Shown here: positions 28,623 through 36,430 of the stretch, in pieces
How positions within the stretch are numbered: the stretch's first letter is position 1
How the letters are laid out: every line of letters starts with the position of its first letter
Assembly (NCBI RefSeq): GCF_023522835.1
Contig: NZ_JALCZU010000002.1
Span: 281,011-345,010, forward strand
Direction: 5' to 3'
DNA: 64,000 nucleotides
Origin: Oceanobacillus saliphilus
Lineage (GTDB): Bacteria; Bacillota; Bacilli; Bacillales; Amphibacillaceae
Notes under the pieces: generated by a model
The model's database searches: none
Told to the model about the DNA's origin: nothing
Seen by the model: only the letters and a program-made list of their open reading frames with translations
Made by a program: the position numbers and the translations under genes

Positions 28623-29117
28623 ATGATTGTGCCAATTACCGGGAAAGTTTCCTATTCTATAACATTGGACCCAACAGTCTGGATTTTTGATGATAGAAAA
28701 ATCTTACTGGAAGAAGCATTTTCTGTTCAGGTCAGTGAAACAGAAGAAAATAATGAATTAGAAAAACTCTCAGAACGTTTTAATAGAGAAGTATTAGAAA
28801 CTAAAATGAATCGTCCTCCGGTTAACAGAAGTATATCAAAGCTTGAAGGAGAAAAAATTTTAAAAAACTCCTATGTTATGCCATTACAGGATTTCATATC
28901 TAATGCAGAGATTAAACCAGAAGCCCAGGATGCGACATTGGTCACTGGTGACGATGAAGGTGTAACGATTACACTTGACGAACTTAAGAATGGATATTTC
29001 CTGTTTGCACAGAACGGAAAGCCTTTGAAAGAAGATGGTCCTGTACATTACTTTTATAAAGATGGTTCCAACAAAAATAATCCAATAACAAATATCAAAA
29101 AGATAGTTATTAATTAA
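28623..29117 (+). CDS. ylaL: YlaL-like protein of unknown function
   Basis: A 164-residue soluble protein without signal peptide. It opens MIVPITGKVSYSITLDPTVWIFDDRKI and ends in a segment with PVHYFYKDGSNKNNPITNIKKIVI that recalls the tail of molybdopterin-type oxidoreductase domains, but no cofactor motif is visible. Its place between ylaN and ylaJ is that of ylaL in B. subtilis. AGGGGTGAG precedes the ATG. A terminator follows. Confidence 0.65.
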   Translation: MIVPITGKVSYSITLDPTVWIFDDRKILLEEAFSVQVSETEENNELEKLSERFNREVLETKMNRPPVNRSISKLEGEKILKNSYVMPLQDFISNAEIKPEAQDATLVTGDDEGVTITLDELKNGYFLFAQNGKPLKEDGPVHYFYKDGSNKNNPITNIKKIVIN

Positions 29118-29182
29118 TCATAGTCTGAATATTCAGGCATAATACAGGGACTGACACCGATAAAATAAAGCCCTATCTAAAG

Positions 29183-29213
29183 AAAAGTCTGATATAAAAG
29201 CAGACTTTTTTTC
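29183..29213 (+). terminator. Terminator of ylaL
   Basis: A 9-bp stem (AAAAGTCTG and CAGACTTTT) with a 9-nt loop followed by a T run. Confidence 0.85.
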
Positions 29214-29296
29214 TATCTCATCGTTTATTGCCGTATATTTTTACAATAACTATCCAAAATAAGTTCATCAGCTAATATGAATGGGAGGAATGCTGA

Positions 29297-29902
29297 ATGA
29301 ACTTGCAATTAAACATATTAATTTTGGCTGTAGTTTTGATTTTTACAGCATGCGGACAACAAGAAGAAACTCCTTTAGCTAGAGAACAAATAGAAACAGA
29401 TCGAATTGAGCGTGTTAAAAATTCGACCCCAATTGAACGGCAGAATCTGGATAATAACCAAATTGCTAACCATCTTGCCAATCTTGCATCAGGGGTTCCT
29501 AATGTAAACGACGCTACAGCAATTGTCGCTGGTCCATACACAGTAGTTGCGATCGATGTGGATCAGAACCTAGATCGTTCACGTGTCGGCACAATCAAAT
29601 ATTCCGTTACGGAAGCTCTTTTCCATGATCCTTATGGAAAAACTGCAGTAGTTGTTGCTGATCCCGACATTGCGGAAAGAATACGTGGAATGGGAAATAA
29701 AATAAGTCAAGGGCATCCTGTGCAAGGTGTCGTTGATGAGCTTGCAGCAATTGTCGGCAGAGTGATGCCTGAAGTACCAGTCGACGAAGATCCGGCCCAG
29801 GAACCAGATCAAAATAAAGAGGTTTTAGACGAAGAAGATAAACAGAAATTGGAAAACATCGAAAGTGATCAATCAAACCAGCATGATCAAAGGCTAAGAT
29901 AG
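29297..29902 (+). CDS. ylaJ: YhcN/YlaJ family sporulation lipoprotein
   Basis: A 201-residue lipoprotein with signal and lipobox FTAC (C19). The central domain (about 55-155) with ANHLANLASGVPNVNDATAIVAGPYTVVAIDVD and RVGTIKYSVTEALFHDPYGKTAVVVADPD is the YhcN/YlaJ fold found in spore inner-membrane and cortex proteins. The tail (about 155-201) is acidic and proline/glutamine-rich. YlaJ-type proteins influence germination in B. subtilis. GGGAGG precedes a nearby ATG and the start codon. Confidence 0.87.
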   Translation: MNLQLNILILAVVLIFTACGQQEETPLAREQIETDRIERVKNSTPIERQNLDNNQIANHLANLASGVPNVNDATAIVAGPYTVVAIDVDQNLDRSRVGTIKYSVTEALFHDPYGKTAVVVADPDIAERIRGMGNKISQGHPVQGVVDELAAIVGRVMPEVPVDEDPAQEPDQNKEVLDEEDKQKLENIESDQSNQHDQRLR

Positions 29903-29973
29903 CACATTATCGGAATGCAATTTCCTATAGACAATTTAGGCAAATGCGCTTACCGACTAAGGATAACTATACA

Positions 29974-30014
29974 AATAAGAAAGGTTTCTGACATTGTCAG
30001 AAACCTTTCTTATT
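29974..30014. terminator. Bidirectional terminator between ylaJ and the YtxH-like gene
   Basis: A very long perfect inverted repeat of about 20 bp per arm (outer AATAAGAAAGG, inner TTTCTGACA) with a minimal loop. Confidence 0.93.
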
Positions 30015-30316
30015 TATTGCTGCTGGCTTTCGGAATCATTTTCTTCTTTCTTATCGCTGTAATACTGAACACCAAACTGTGAACCTTCGGAGACCATTTT
30101 CGAATTTTCAAGTTGGGACAAATCATCACTCAAATCTGGCGATTGGTCAGGCACACCAGCATTCTCGAATGTTTTATTCACTTTCGTCTTCATTTTACTT
30201 GTAAATTCATTTGTCGTATCTTTAATTTTATTCCTGTTTCTTTCATCTTTCAAATAATATCCAGCGACACCAGCACCAAGAGCACCTACTGCAGAAAGTA
30301 AATATCTTTTTTTCAT
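30014..30316 (-). CDS. Small YtxH-like protein with N-terminal glycine-zipper helix
   Basis: About 100 residues: MKKRYLLSAVGALGAGVAGYYLKD forms a single glycine-rich membrane segment, then a lysine-rich helix (NRNKIKDTTNEFTSKMKTKVNKTFENAG) and a disordered acidic tail rich in Ser, Asp and Gln. This is the look of YtxH-domain envelope or stress proteins, but similarity is compositional. The frame is open from 30370; the ATG at 30316 fits the membrane segment, with AAGGGA about 11 nt upstream. Confidence 0.6.
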   Translation of the reverse strand: MKKRYLLSAVGALGAGVAGYYLKDERNRNKIKDTTNEFTSKMKTKVNKTFENAGVPDQSPDLSDDLSQLENSKMVSEGSQFGVQYYSDKKEENDSESQQQ

Positions 30317-30466
30317 GTTAACAACCGTCCCTTCCTTCTTGATAATGCTTTGTATTATTATTCCCCCCATTATTTCTTATCAAACATGTTTTGGCTACTT
30401 ATAATCTATGTCTTATCTGTGATATACTAGATAATAATTTATTTATTCTTTGTTAGAGGTGATATG

Positions 30467-30670
30467 ATGCAAGTGAAATGTTCTCTTTGCGATAAAATAG
30501 AAGATATAGAAGATTATTCTTTAAAAGCGAAACGATTAAGAAATAGACGAATTTATATGTATTTATGCAATTCCTGCTATGATCGGGTTGAGATTAAAAC
30601 CAACAAACGTATCGCTACCGGGAAATTTAGATTGTATCGGGAAAACAGGAAAGTGGATCAATACTTATAG
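30467..30670 (+). CDS. ylaI: YlaI (DUF2197), small zinc-ribbon-like protein
   Basis: A 67-residue basic protein with two CxxC pairs, KCSLCDK (about 4-10) and CNSCYDR (about 34-40), suggesting a small zinc site. It matches the YlaI/DUF2197 family in length and place. Function unknown. Two ATGs are adjacent (30464, 30467); the second is better spaced from GAGGTG. Confidence 0.85.
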   Translation: MQVKCSLCDKIEDIEDYSLKAKRLRNRRIYMYLCNSCYDRVEIKTNKRIATGKFRLYRENRKVDQYL

Positions 30671-30741
30671 AAAAAGTACAACTGCATTGATGATCCGTTT
30701 TCAAGATATTATGTCATAACAGTACTCTATTAATAAACCTA

Positions 30742-30767
30742 AAAAAACGTCCCCAAGGACGTTTTTT
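30742..30767. terminator. Bidirectional terminator between ylaI and ylaH
   Basis: A perfect 11-bp stem AAAAAACGTCC-CCAA-GGACGTTTTTT. Confidence 0.92.
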
Positions 30768-31077
30768 ATTGCTTGCTGTTGTTTGCTTTTCGTTGCGTAT
30801 GGAGTCTGATTCTGTAAACTGCAAGGACAAGTATGATTACAAGCAGACTTTCAATCGTAGGCATCCTCATTACAGTTGTAAATATAGTTAAAATATATGT
30901 ACCAACCATCAACATCAAGTAAACAAAAATTGTTTTTCCGAGTGGCAGTTTCCTTGCAAATCCAAGTTCGTATGCAATTGCGCATAAAATAAAATTCATT
31001 GTATAAAAAATCCAAAATATATTTTCAGTACCGTTTACTTCCACAACCATATCAAACACAAATCTAAAACCATCCAT
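30766..31077 (-). CDS. ylaH: YlaH-like membrane protein
   Basis: A 103-residue protein with three membrane helices (about 19-38, 48-67, 74-91) and a basic C-terminus. ELGFARKLPLGKTIFVYLMLMVGTYILTIF is typical of the YlaH family. Function unknown. GGGGGATT precedes the ATG. Confidence 0.82.
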   Translation of the reverse strand: MDGFRFVFDMVVEVNGTENIFWIFYTMNFILCAIAYELGFARKLPLGKTIFVYLMLMVGTYILTIFTTVMRMPTIESLLVIILVLAVYRIRLHTQRKANNSKQ

Positions 31078-31382
31078 ATGAATCCCCCATCATTCTAATA
31101 AATCCTTCTACTATCATACTAAATCTTTATTATTCGTGCCAGTTACATGAATACTGTTTTTAATAGATAAAGTGAAAATTTTATGATTGTTCGTACCAAA
31201 TTAATAAGACCTGTAGGCTTTTTAGAATCGGATATCTGACGTGGAGTTGCCCCTGCCCCACACTTTAACGAATTCCTGAACTTTCAAAGACTTGGGTTTA
31301 ATGCAAGCTGTAAGCGCGATAAATTTTGAAGATTTTTATATTTTGATATATACTATTTGGTGATGGAAATAGAGGTGCTCCT
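31078..31382. other. Intergenic region between ylaH and ylaF
   Basis: About 305 bases between divergent genes. No reading frame with a ribosome binding site and no strong hairpin is seen. Promoters of both genes should lie here. Confidence 0.4.
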
Positions 31383-31553
31383 ATGAAAAAAGTAAATTAC
31401 CCAATGCTACTATTGGCCATGAGTGTAATTTTAATGTTCATTCTTGTTGGTCTAGCTATCGCTATGCGCAATATTTGGCTAATTCTATTATTTCTCATTG
31501 TTGGATTCGGCATTTTTGGGTATGGTTTAGCGTTGAAAAAAAGAAGAAAGTGA
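31383..31553 (+). CDS. ylaF: YlaF (DUF5325) small membrane protein
   Basis: A 56-residue protein read from the sequence, starting MKKVNYPMLLLAMSVIL, with two membrane helices (about 8-27 and 31-49) and the basic end LKKRRK. AGAGGTG lies 6 nt before the ATG. Size, topology and place fit YlaF/DUF5325. A terminator overlaps the stop codon. Confidence 0.82.
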   Translation: MKKVNYPMLLLAMSVILMFILVGLAIAMRNIWLILLFLIVGFGIFGYGLALKKRRK

Positions 31554-31574
31554 CGATTTTCCGTCACTTTCTTC
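31543..31574. terminator. Bidirectional terminator between ylaF and the inositol-phosphatase gene
   Basis: A perfect 13-bp stem (GAAGAAAGTGACG and CGTCACTTTCTTC) with a 6-nt loop. Confidence 0.92.
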
Positions 31575-32370
31575 CCTTTTGCAAGTTCTCCAGAATATGC
31601 TGATGATAATCAGAATTAGAAGTAAGTATAGCAGATTTCTTTAGCAGGTGGAGTTCATTACCATCGATATCCGTTGTTCTGCCACCAACCTCATTCACTA
31701 ATACAATTCCAGCCGCCACATCCCATGGAGATAGCCTCATGGAGATATAGCCATCAATAATGCCCTCAGCAGTATAGGCGAACTCCAATGCAGCAGATCC
31801 ATATGTCCGTGTTCCTCTAATTTGTTTAACAAAATGCTGCATATGTCGTTCATCCACTAAACTGTTTTCACATAGCCAAAAATGATTCATACCTATGATT
31901 GCTTCATTGATCGTTGTTTTCTTCATTAATTTAGGCAATCGGACATCATCTTTATATGCTCCGTCACCTTTTTTAGCATGATAAACTATATTTGCCATTA
32001 CATCATAAATAATTCCTATTTCTCCCACGCCATCATGATAAATTCCTACAGAGATAGCAAAATTTCTTTTTTGGTGAACAAAATTCATCGTCCCATCTAT
32101 CGGATCAATAATCCAAATCGTTCCGTCTAATGAAGAAAGCTCATCTCCATAACCTTCTTCCCCTAGTATGAAGTGGTCGCTATATTTTTCTTTTATTTTA
32201 CGTACAAAAAATTGTTCGGTTTCTTTATCCAGCTTCGTCACAAGATCATTCGCATTGGATTTTATTTCAATATCCAGTGGATCGTGCATTTTCTCTCTGA
32301 TAATACGACCAGCTTCAAGTACCCACTTGACAGCCTGATCATATATTTCATCGCGCAACATGACATCCAT
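31564..32370 (-). CDS. yktC: Inositol monophosphatase family protein (YktC-like)
   Basis: A magnesium-dependent, lithium-sensitive-type phosphatase fold of about 268 residues. The metal-binding motifs are ILGEEGYGD, WIIDPIDGTMNFVH (the family's DPIDGT) and a later SPWDVAAGIVLVNEVGG, all visible. Substrate may be inositol phosphate or another sugar phosphate, such as NADP or fructose-1,6-bisphosphate in relatives. The GTG at 32388 is part of the GTGGAGG ribosome binding site, so the ATG at 32370 is the start. Next to yktB/yktA as in B. subtilis. Confidence 0.9.
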   Translation of the reverse strand: MDVMLRDEIYDQAVKWVLEAGRIIREKMHDPLDIEIKSNANDLVTKLDKETEQFFVRKIKEKYSDHFILGEEGYGDELSSLDGTIWIIDPIDGTMNFVHQKRNFAISVGIYHDGVGEIGIIYDVMANIVYHAKKGDGAYKDDVRLPKLMKKTTINEAIIGMNHFWLCENSLVDERHMQHFVKQIRGTRTYGSAALEFAYTAEGIIDGYISMRLSPWDVAAGIVLVNEVGGRTTDIDGNELHLLKKSAILTSNSDYHQHILENLQKGRK

Positions 32371-32446
32371 ATATATTGTTACCTCCACTTTTCGTCAACT
32401 ATATATAATTGTATCAAAATGGAGTAAATACGTCATTGTATTTGAA

Positions 32447-32501
32447 TGACCCCAATATGTATTCGAATATTTTCATAATGTTCCAATACATATTGGGGTC
32501 A
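32447..32501. repeat. 55-bp palindromic element with perfect 17-bp arms
   Basis: The arms TGACCCCAATATGTATT and AATACATATTGGGGTCA are perfect inverted repeats around a 21-nt AT-rich centre. It fills the space between the yktC start and the end of the next gene. There is no T run, so it is not an ordinary terminator. Confidence 0.85.
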
Positions 32502-32505
32502 AGTA

Positions 32506-32706
32506 CTATACTGGTTCATTATCTATTTGCAGCATCTGTTTTCTAAGTTCTTCCAATCTCTCTTTCGTCTTGATTATCATTACTTTGTCATCTTCCTGCA
32601 TCGCATCATATAGCGTTGCCAATTCATAATCAATCTCCATGCGGATAACAGGCAATCTTTCCTGAGCCTCTTTTCTTCTCAGTGCCTCCATTACGTATTT
32701 CATCAT
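32506..32706 (-). CDS. Small charged helical protein of unknown function
   Basis: A 66-residue protein, all predicted helix, rich in Glu, Lys and Arg (EALRRKEAQERLPVIRMEIDYELATLYDAMQEDDKVMIIKTKERLEELRKQM region). I do not recognise a named family. AAAGGAAGTGA is placed right for ATG 32706 or 32703. It is followed by the palindrome at 32447-32501 and lies upstream of yktC in the same direction. Confidence 0.7.
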   Translation of the reverse strand: MMKYVMEALRRKEAQERLPVIRMEIDYELATLYDAMQEDDKVMIIKTKERLEELRKQMLQIDNEPV

Positions 32707-32864
32707 CTTCACTTCCTTTCACAATAGCTTGTTTAACCAAATCCATCTTTTTCTTTATACTATGATATTGTCTTTTATTTGTTCATTACTTTTTCTTATA
32801 ATTGTGATTTATTTTATAATCATTTCCCAATTTGTACCCTTTTTAAACATATAAGAAGGTATAA

Positions 32865-33052
32865 AATTTTGGCTGCAATTAATTCTTACACATAAACAGC
32901 CACGTCCAGCTCCAGCGCCCAGGGACTCGCGAGACTTCCTTCACCTCCGTACGATAAGTCAACATCGGCTCCCTCCGGTCGCCGTGTTTCCTTTATCTCC
33001 TACGGCTCAGTCCAGTCTGTACGTCCCTAAACGGGCGCTTGCGCTTTTGTTC
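32865..33052 (-). repeat. Dispersed intergenic repeat family A, copy 2 (long form)
   Basis: About 188 bp, GC-richer than its surroundings. Read in reverse complement it ends with the same GCTGGACGTGGCTGTTTATG and GTGTAAGAATTAATTGCAG block found at 52078-52207. The inner part is bounded by GCGCCC and GGGCGC with AGGGAC/GTCCCT, so the whole can fold on itself. No coding frame. Confidence 0.8.
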
Positions 33053-33162
33053 ACATCACCTTAGAATTGTTAACAAACTTTCGCTATTCCCTCGGCTTGA
33101 CTTCCTGCATATTTTCCTTAATAATAATTATTATAATTTAAGTTGTAGAGAGGATGAAACAT

Positions 33163-33798
33163 GTGGCTTTTCATGGATTTAATCAAGAAGATTTCAATAC
33201 GTTTACAATAGATGGACTGGATGAACGAATGGAGGCAATCCAAACAAGAATTCAGCCAAAATTTCAGGAATTGGGTTCAGAATTGGCTGATCATTTGGCA
33301 TTGCAATTAGGAAATGAAGTCTATCTGCATATAGCGAAACATGCAAGGAGAACGGTAAACCCACCAAAGGATACATGGTTGGCAATCGCCGATAATAAGC
33401 GTGGCTATAAAAAACACCCGCATTTTCAATTGGGGTTGTTTGATGACCATGTGTTCATCTGGCTGGCCCTCATTTATGAATTGCCAAATAAAAAAGAAAT
33501 AGCGAAATCGTTTCTAACCAAGTTTGACGAAATCAAACAGCTACCCGATAACTTTGTTGTTTCTCTTGATCATATGCAAAAGGATTCGATTCAGCTTACC
33601 GATTTGGAAAAGAGTGATTTGGAGCGATTCAGAGATGTAAAAAAAGCAGAGTTCCTGATCGGTCGCCATTTTAAAGCGAATGATAACATTCTGCAGGATG
33701 GAAACAGATTTTTGGAAACTGTTAAGCATACTTATGATACATTGATTCCATTTTATCAGTTGGCATTACGTTCCCGAAATGAAATGGTAAACAAATAA
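33163..33798 (+). CDS. yktB: UPF0637 (DUF1054) protein YktB
   Basis: A 211-residue soluble protein; FNQEDFNTFTIDGLDERMEAIQTRIQPKFQELG at the start and HAKHARRTVNPPKDTWLAIADNKRGYKKHPHFQLGLFDDHVFIWLA in the middle are typical of YktB. No function is established. The ATG at 33154 touches its ribosome binding site; a GTG at 33163 has AGAGAGG 9 nt upstream and aligns with the B. subtilis start, so it is preferred. Confidence 0.9.
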   Translation: MAFHGFNQEDFNTFTIDGLDERMEAIQTRIQPKFQELGSELADHLALQLGNEVYLHIAKHARRTVNPPKDTWLAIADNKRGYKKHPHFQLGLFDDHVFIWLALIYELPNKKEIAKSFLTKFDEIKQLPDNFVVSLDHMQKDSIQLTDLEKSDLERFRDVKKAEFLIGRHFKANDNILQDGNRFLETVKHTYDTLIPFYQLALRSRNEMVNK

Positions 33799-33830
33799 TA
33801 AAGGCAGCACTTGAATGTGCTGCCTTTATT
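33797..33830. terminator. Bidirectional terminator between yktB and yktA
   Basis: A perfect 14-bp stem AATAAAGGCAGCAC with GTGCTGCCTTTATT and a 6-nt loop. Confidence 0.93.
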
Positions 33831-34095
33831 ACATTTTAATCATTTCTTCTTTGGATTCTCTTGCCTTTCTTACCGTTTTATAGCTGGAATAGCCGGAAAC
33901 GGATTCGAATTCAGAGAAGATCGATTTTTCTTCACTCTTCGATGGGACAATCTGTTTAAATCGGTTGTATAATACTAAAATATCCTGTCTTTTTACTTGC
34001 TTTTCATGAGCTTTTTCGACGAGACTGAAGAAGTTGACAACGTCAATAATTTCTTCCGTTGACCATGTTTCATCTATTGGATATTCATAATTCAT
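33829..34095 (-). CDS. yktA: UPF0223 protein YktA
   Basis: An 88-residue protein; NYEYPIDETWSTEEIIDVVNFFSLVEKAHEKQVKRQDILVLYNRFKQIVPSKSEEK is the YktA family core. Function unknown. The ATG at 34095 has GAGGTGT upstream. It follows the flavoenzyme gene by 11 nt and is likely cotranscribed. Confidence 0.9.
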   Translation of the reverse strand: MNYEYPIDETWSTEEIIDVVNFFSLVEKAHEKQVKRQDILVLYNRFKQIVPSKSEEKSIFSEFESVSGYSSYKTVRKARESKEEMIKM

Positions 34096-34106
34096 TACAA
34101 AACACC

Positions 34107-35063
34107 TCATTTACTCCATTTATATTTTATTTCCTCAGCTTCCTTTATAATATTTCCAATCAATTCGTGAACAGATGGAATATCATTAATTCTTGCTGCA
34201 GATTGTCCAGCCCAACCGAATCCTTCCTGGTTGTTTCCATGCTCGATATACGTTTTATTTACCTTTCCACTTATGTAATATTTGAGCGAATCATAACCCG
34301 CTTCCTGTTTTTCAATTTCAAGGATGCGATCTGTCCATGGCCCTCTTAATACTCTTGCAGGAGCACCAATTGTTCGCTTTATGACCACTGTGCTATTCTC
34401 ATCTGCCTCAACAATTGCTTGTTTATAATTTTCATGTGCTTGTGCTTCTTTTGTCGCTATGAATCTTGTACCCATTTCAATACCCTCCGCACCAAGACTC
34501 AAAGCTGCCATAAGCCCTTTTCCATCGACAATGCCGCCTGATGCAATTACAGGGATGGATACACGATCTGCAACTTGGGGAGTCAATATAAATGTCCCTA
34601 CATCTCCCCTGCCCAGGTGTCCACCACCCTCCTGCCCAACAACCATTACAGCATCGGCACCTAGTTCTTCAGCTTTCTCAGCCTGTCTTGTGGCGGCCAC
34701 AAGGACAAGCTTTTTAATATCATGTCCATCCAGACGATCCAATAGTCCTTTTGGGTTTCCACCGGTAACTGATACGGCAGGAACCTTCTCCTCAATTGCA
34801 ACATCAACCATTTCTTCAAACGGTCTTCCGTGCTGCCCAATAGCAAAATTGACTCCAAACGGCTTCACAGTTAAAGACCTGACACGCTTGATTTCATCTC
34901 TTAATTGCTCTGGGCCCTGTAAACTCATAGCCGTAATCTGCCCAAGGCCACCTGCATTGGATACTGCCGCTGCCAGGTCAGAATATGCAAGATGTGCCAG
35001 TCCACCTTGAATAATTGGATAATCGATTCTCAATAATTCCGTAACTCTCGTTTTGAAACCCAT
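34107..35063 (-). CDS. Nitronate monooxygenase / FabK-type FMN oxidoreductase
   Basis: A 318-residue TIM-barrel flavoprotein of the 2-nitropropane dioxygenase family. Motifs: PIIQGGLAHLAYSDLAAAVSNAGGLGQI, KPFGVNFAIG, VMVVGQEGGGHLGRGD, PVIASGGIVDGKGLMAALSLGAEGIEMGTRFIATKEA (FMN phosphate site). Members oxidise alkyl nitronates or reduce enoyl-ACP (FabK); the sequence alone does not decide, though the GQEGGGH segment is shared by both. GGGGGATGG precedes the ATG. It shares a transcript with yktA. Confidence 0.85.
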   Translation of the reverse strand: MGFKTRVTELLRIDYPIIQGGLAHLAYSDLAAAVSNAGGLGQITAMSLQGPEQLRDEIKRVRSLTVKPFGVNFAIGQHGRPFEEMVDVAIEEKVPAVSVTGGNPKGLLDRLDGHDIKKLVLVAATRQAEKAEELGADAVMVVGQEGGGHLGRGDVGTFILTPQVADRVSIPVIASGGIVDGKGLMAALSLGAEGIEMGTRFIATKEAQAHENYKQAIVEADENSTVVIKRTIGAPARVLRGPWTDRILEIEKQEAGYDSLKYYISGKVNKTYIEHGNNQEGFGWAGQSAARINDIPSVHELIGNIIKEAEEIKYKWSK

Positions 35064-35183
35064 TTTTCCATCCCCCTTTTTAATAATAGTTCTCTCATAA
35101 TCGTATCATTTCTTACATAATTATACTATTATAGAAATCGTTTACATAGAATATAAGTGACATCTGAAAGGTATTCTGTTCAT

Positions 35184-35213
35184 AAAAAATAGAGCTGCAC
35201 AATTATGCAGCTC
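35184..35213 (-). terminator. Terminator of SR1
   Basis: A perfect 8-bp stem (GAGCTGCA and TGCAGCTC) with a 6-nt loop followed in the minus direction by ATTTTTT. Confidence 0.88.
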
Positions 35214-35220
35214 ATCATTA

Positions 35221-35331
35221 TTATTTATTGGTTTCATTGCAAGTAGGACATGTACCGTAGAGAGTTGTAACTTTCTCTTCTTCGTAATGTTCAATAACAT
35301 GCTGACAATCCTGACAAATTATTGTACCCAT
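35221..35331 (-). CDS. sr1p: GapA-binding peptide SR1P
   Basis: A 36-residue peptide beginning MGTIICQDCQHVIEHYEEEK and continuing VTTLYGTCPTCNETNK, with two CxxC pairs. This is very close to B. subtilis SR1P (39 residues), encoded inside the small RNA SR1. In that species SR1P binds glyceraldehyde-3-phosphate dehydrogenase GapA and through it affects RNase J1. AAAGGAGATGG lies right before the start codon at good spacing. Confidence 0.94.
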   Translation of the reverse strand: MGTIICQDCQHVIEHYEEEKVTTLYGTCPTCNETNK

Positions 35332-35371
35332 TAAGCCATCTCCTTTAAATGAATTATGATAACGTATTCAT

Positions 35372-35400
35372 ATTATAATATGTCACATTAAAAGAATCAA
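35372..35400 (-). promoter_or_regulatory. Sigma-A promoter of SR1
   Basis: On the minus strand TTGATT and TATAAT are separated by exactly 17 bp. One CcpN-type site lies in the spacer. Start of transcription expected near 35365. Confidence 0.85.
35377..35387 (-). promoter_or_regulatory. CcpN operator 1 in the SR1 promoter
   Basis: TGTGACATATT on the minus strand fits the CcpN consensus TRTGHYATAYW at every position. It lies between the -35 and -10 hexamers, where bound CcpN would block initiation. Confidence 0.75.
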
Positions 35401-35409
35401 CCCCTAATT

Positions 35410-35420
35410 AGTATATCACA
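35410..35420 (-). promoter_or_regulatory. CcpN operator 2 upstream of the SR1 promoter
   Basis: TGTGATATACT on the minus strand also fits TRTGHYATAYW fully. It is 33 bp (about three helical turns) from operator 1, so both would face the same side of the DNA. Confidence 0.72.
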
Positions 35421-35441
35421 TTAAAAAGATTATGATTTTAT

Positions 35442-35529
35442 ATTAGAAAACTTGGTTGTCACCAAGCTTTTCGGTGAAAACCTTAGTTGCACTTATGCAG
35501 ATAGGAAAGTTTTATACTTTCCTATCTGC
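35442..35529 (+). repeat. Dispersed intergenic repeat family B, copy 2
   Basis: About 88 bp from ATTAGAAAACT, with TTTTCGGTGA and GTTGCACTTATGC, ending in a perfect 13-bp hairpin (GCAGATAGGAAAG and CTTTCCTATCTGC, 7-nt loop). It abuts the T run of the next terminator. Confidence 0.8.
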
Positions 35530-35530
35530 T

Positions 35531-35570
35531 AAAAAAATTAAACAGCCTGCAGAATGAACAGGCTGTTTAT
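35531..35570 (-). terminator. Terminator of the polysaccharide deacetylase gene
   Basis: A 10-bp stem (AAACAGCCTG and CAGGCTGTTT) with a 9-nt loop and a T run on the minus strand. Confidence 0.88.
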
Positions 35571-35575
35571 TAGAT

Positions 35576-36430
35576 TTAATGATTTTGTATTAAGTTAGGA
35601 TCGAGCATTTCATATCCTTTTTCCCTTAATCCATTTACAATATCCGGCAGTGCTTCCAGTGTCCATTCTCTGTCATGCATTAATAAATTTGCACCTGGCT
35701 TAAGAAGTGAATAAGATATATCCACTTCCGGACCCTCCCCGGTAACCATCGCATGTGCCAGTTTTTCCGCATCCATGTATGGTTTGAAATAATCATAACC
35801 ATAGCTCCAGTTCATCACGGTCATACCTTCCTCTTCGGCTACTTCAATGGAGTAATCTGTGTTTGCTCCATGAGGTGCTCGGAAAAACACAGGACGTTCT
35901 CCAATGATTTCCTCAATACGATCATTGAGACTAACAATCTCCTCTTTCTGTTCCTCCTCTGATACATCGGGTAATGTGACATGATTAAATGTATGATTAC
36001 CTATTGAAAAACCCAAGTCGTGTATTTCCTGCAACATTTCTTCTTGTTCAGGTGTTACCAGAAAATGACCGTTCACGAAAAATATCGCATTGGCATCAAG
36101 TTCTTTTAATGTTTTAGCCATTTCCACTGCATATTTATCCGGGGCATCATCGATTGTCAGCAATACAACGTTTTCATTAACGCCTTCCTTCATAGGTACA
36201 AGCGACCAATTGTCTGAGACCATGTATTGTGGTTCAACTGTCGGTGTTTCTTCTATACCACTTTGATCACTGTCACCATTTTCGTCCTTTTCTTCTTTTT
36301 CTTCTTTTACAGCTGTACCGTCCGACTCCGCAGATTCTGATTTTCCTTGACTCGTCGTTTCGGTTTCATTATTACAAGCTACCAGAAACACAAAACAGAT
36401 TATTAGAAAACCAAAAAGAATTTGCTTCAT
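35576..36430 (-). CDS. Polysaccharide deacetylase lipoprotein (NodB domain)
   Basis: A 284-residue lipoprotein (lipobox LVAC, C19) with a disordered acidic linker (about 25-70) and a carbohydrate esterase 4 domain. The five CE4 motifs can be followed: LTIDDAPDKYA (catalytic and metal aspartates), GNHTFNHVTLPD (metal histidines), FFRAPHGANT, MNWSYGYD, and LLMHDREWTLEAL. It probably removes N-acetyl groups from peptidoglycan or another surface glycan. AGGAGGT precedes the ATG. It is next to slp, facing away. Confidence 0.9.
   Translation of the reverse strand: MKQILFGFLIICFVFLVACNNETETTSQGKSESAESDGTAVKEEKEEKDENGDSDQSGIEETPTVEPQYMVSDNWSLVPMKEGVNENVVLLTIDDAPDKYAVEMAKTLKELDANAIFFVNGHFLVTPEQEEMLQEIHDLGFSIGNHTFNHVTLPDVSEEEQKEEIVSLNDRIEEIIGERPVFFRAPHGANTDYSIEVAEEEGMTVMNWSYGYDYFKPYMDAEKLAHAMVTGEGPEVDISYSLLKPGANLLMHDREWTLEALPDIVNGLREKGYEMLDPNLIQNH

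Larger units (their letters stand above)
35184..35365 (-). ncRNA. sr1: SR1-type dual-function small regulatory RNA
   Basis: From the predicted start site (about 7 nt after the -10 at 35372-35377) to the terminator, the transcript is about 180 nt and carries the SR1P frame; B. subtilis SR1 is 205 nt. There SR1 also base-pairs with ahrC mRNA. The promoter, CcpN sites, peptide and terminator are all seen here; the base-pairing function is inferred from the B. subtilis case. It lies between yktA and slp/pdhD as in B. subtilis. Confidence 0.85.

Noticed and set aside
30418-30428. Perfect CcpN-consensus match (TGTGATATACT) upstream of ylaI
   Set aside because: A single match to this degenerate 11-mer is expected by chance once or more in 64 kb of AT-rich DNA; there is no paired site and no reason for glycolytic control of ylaI.
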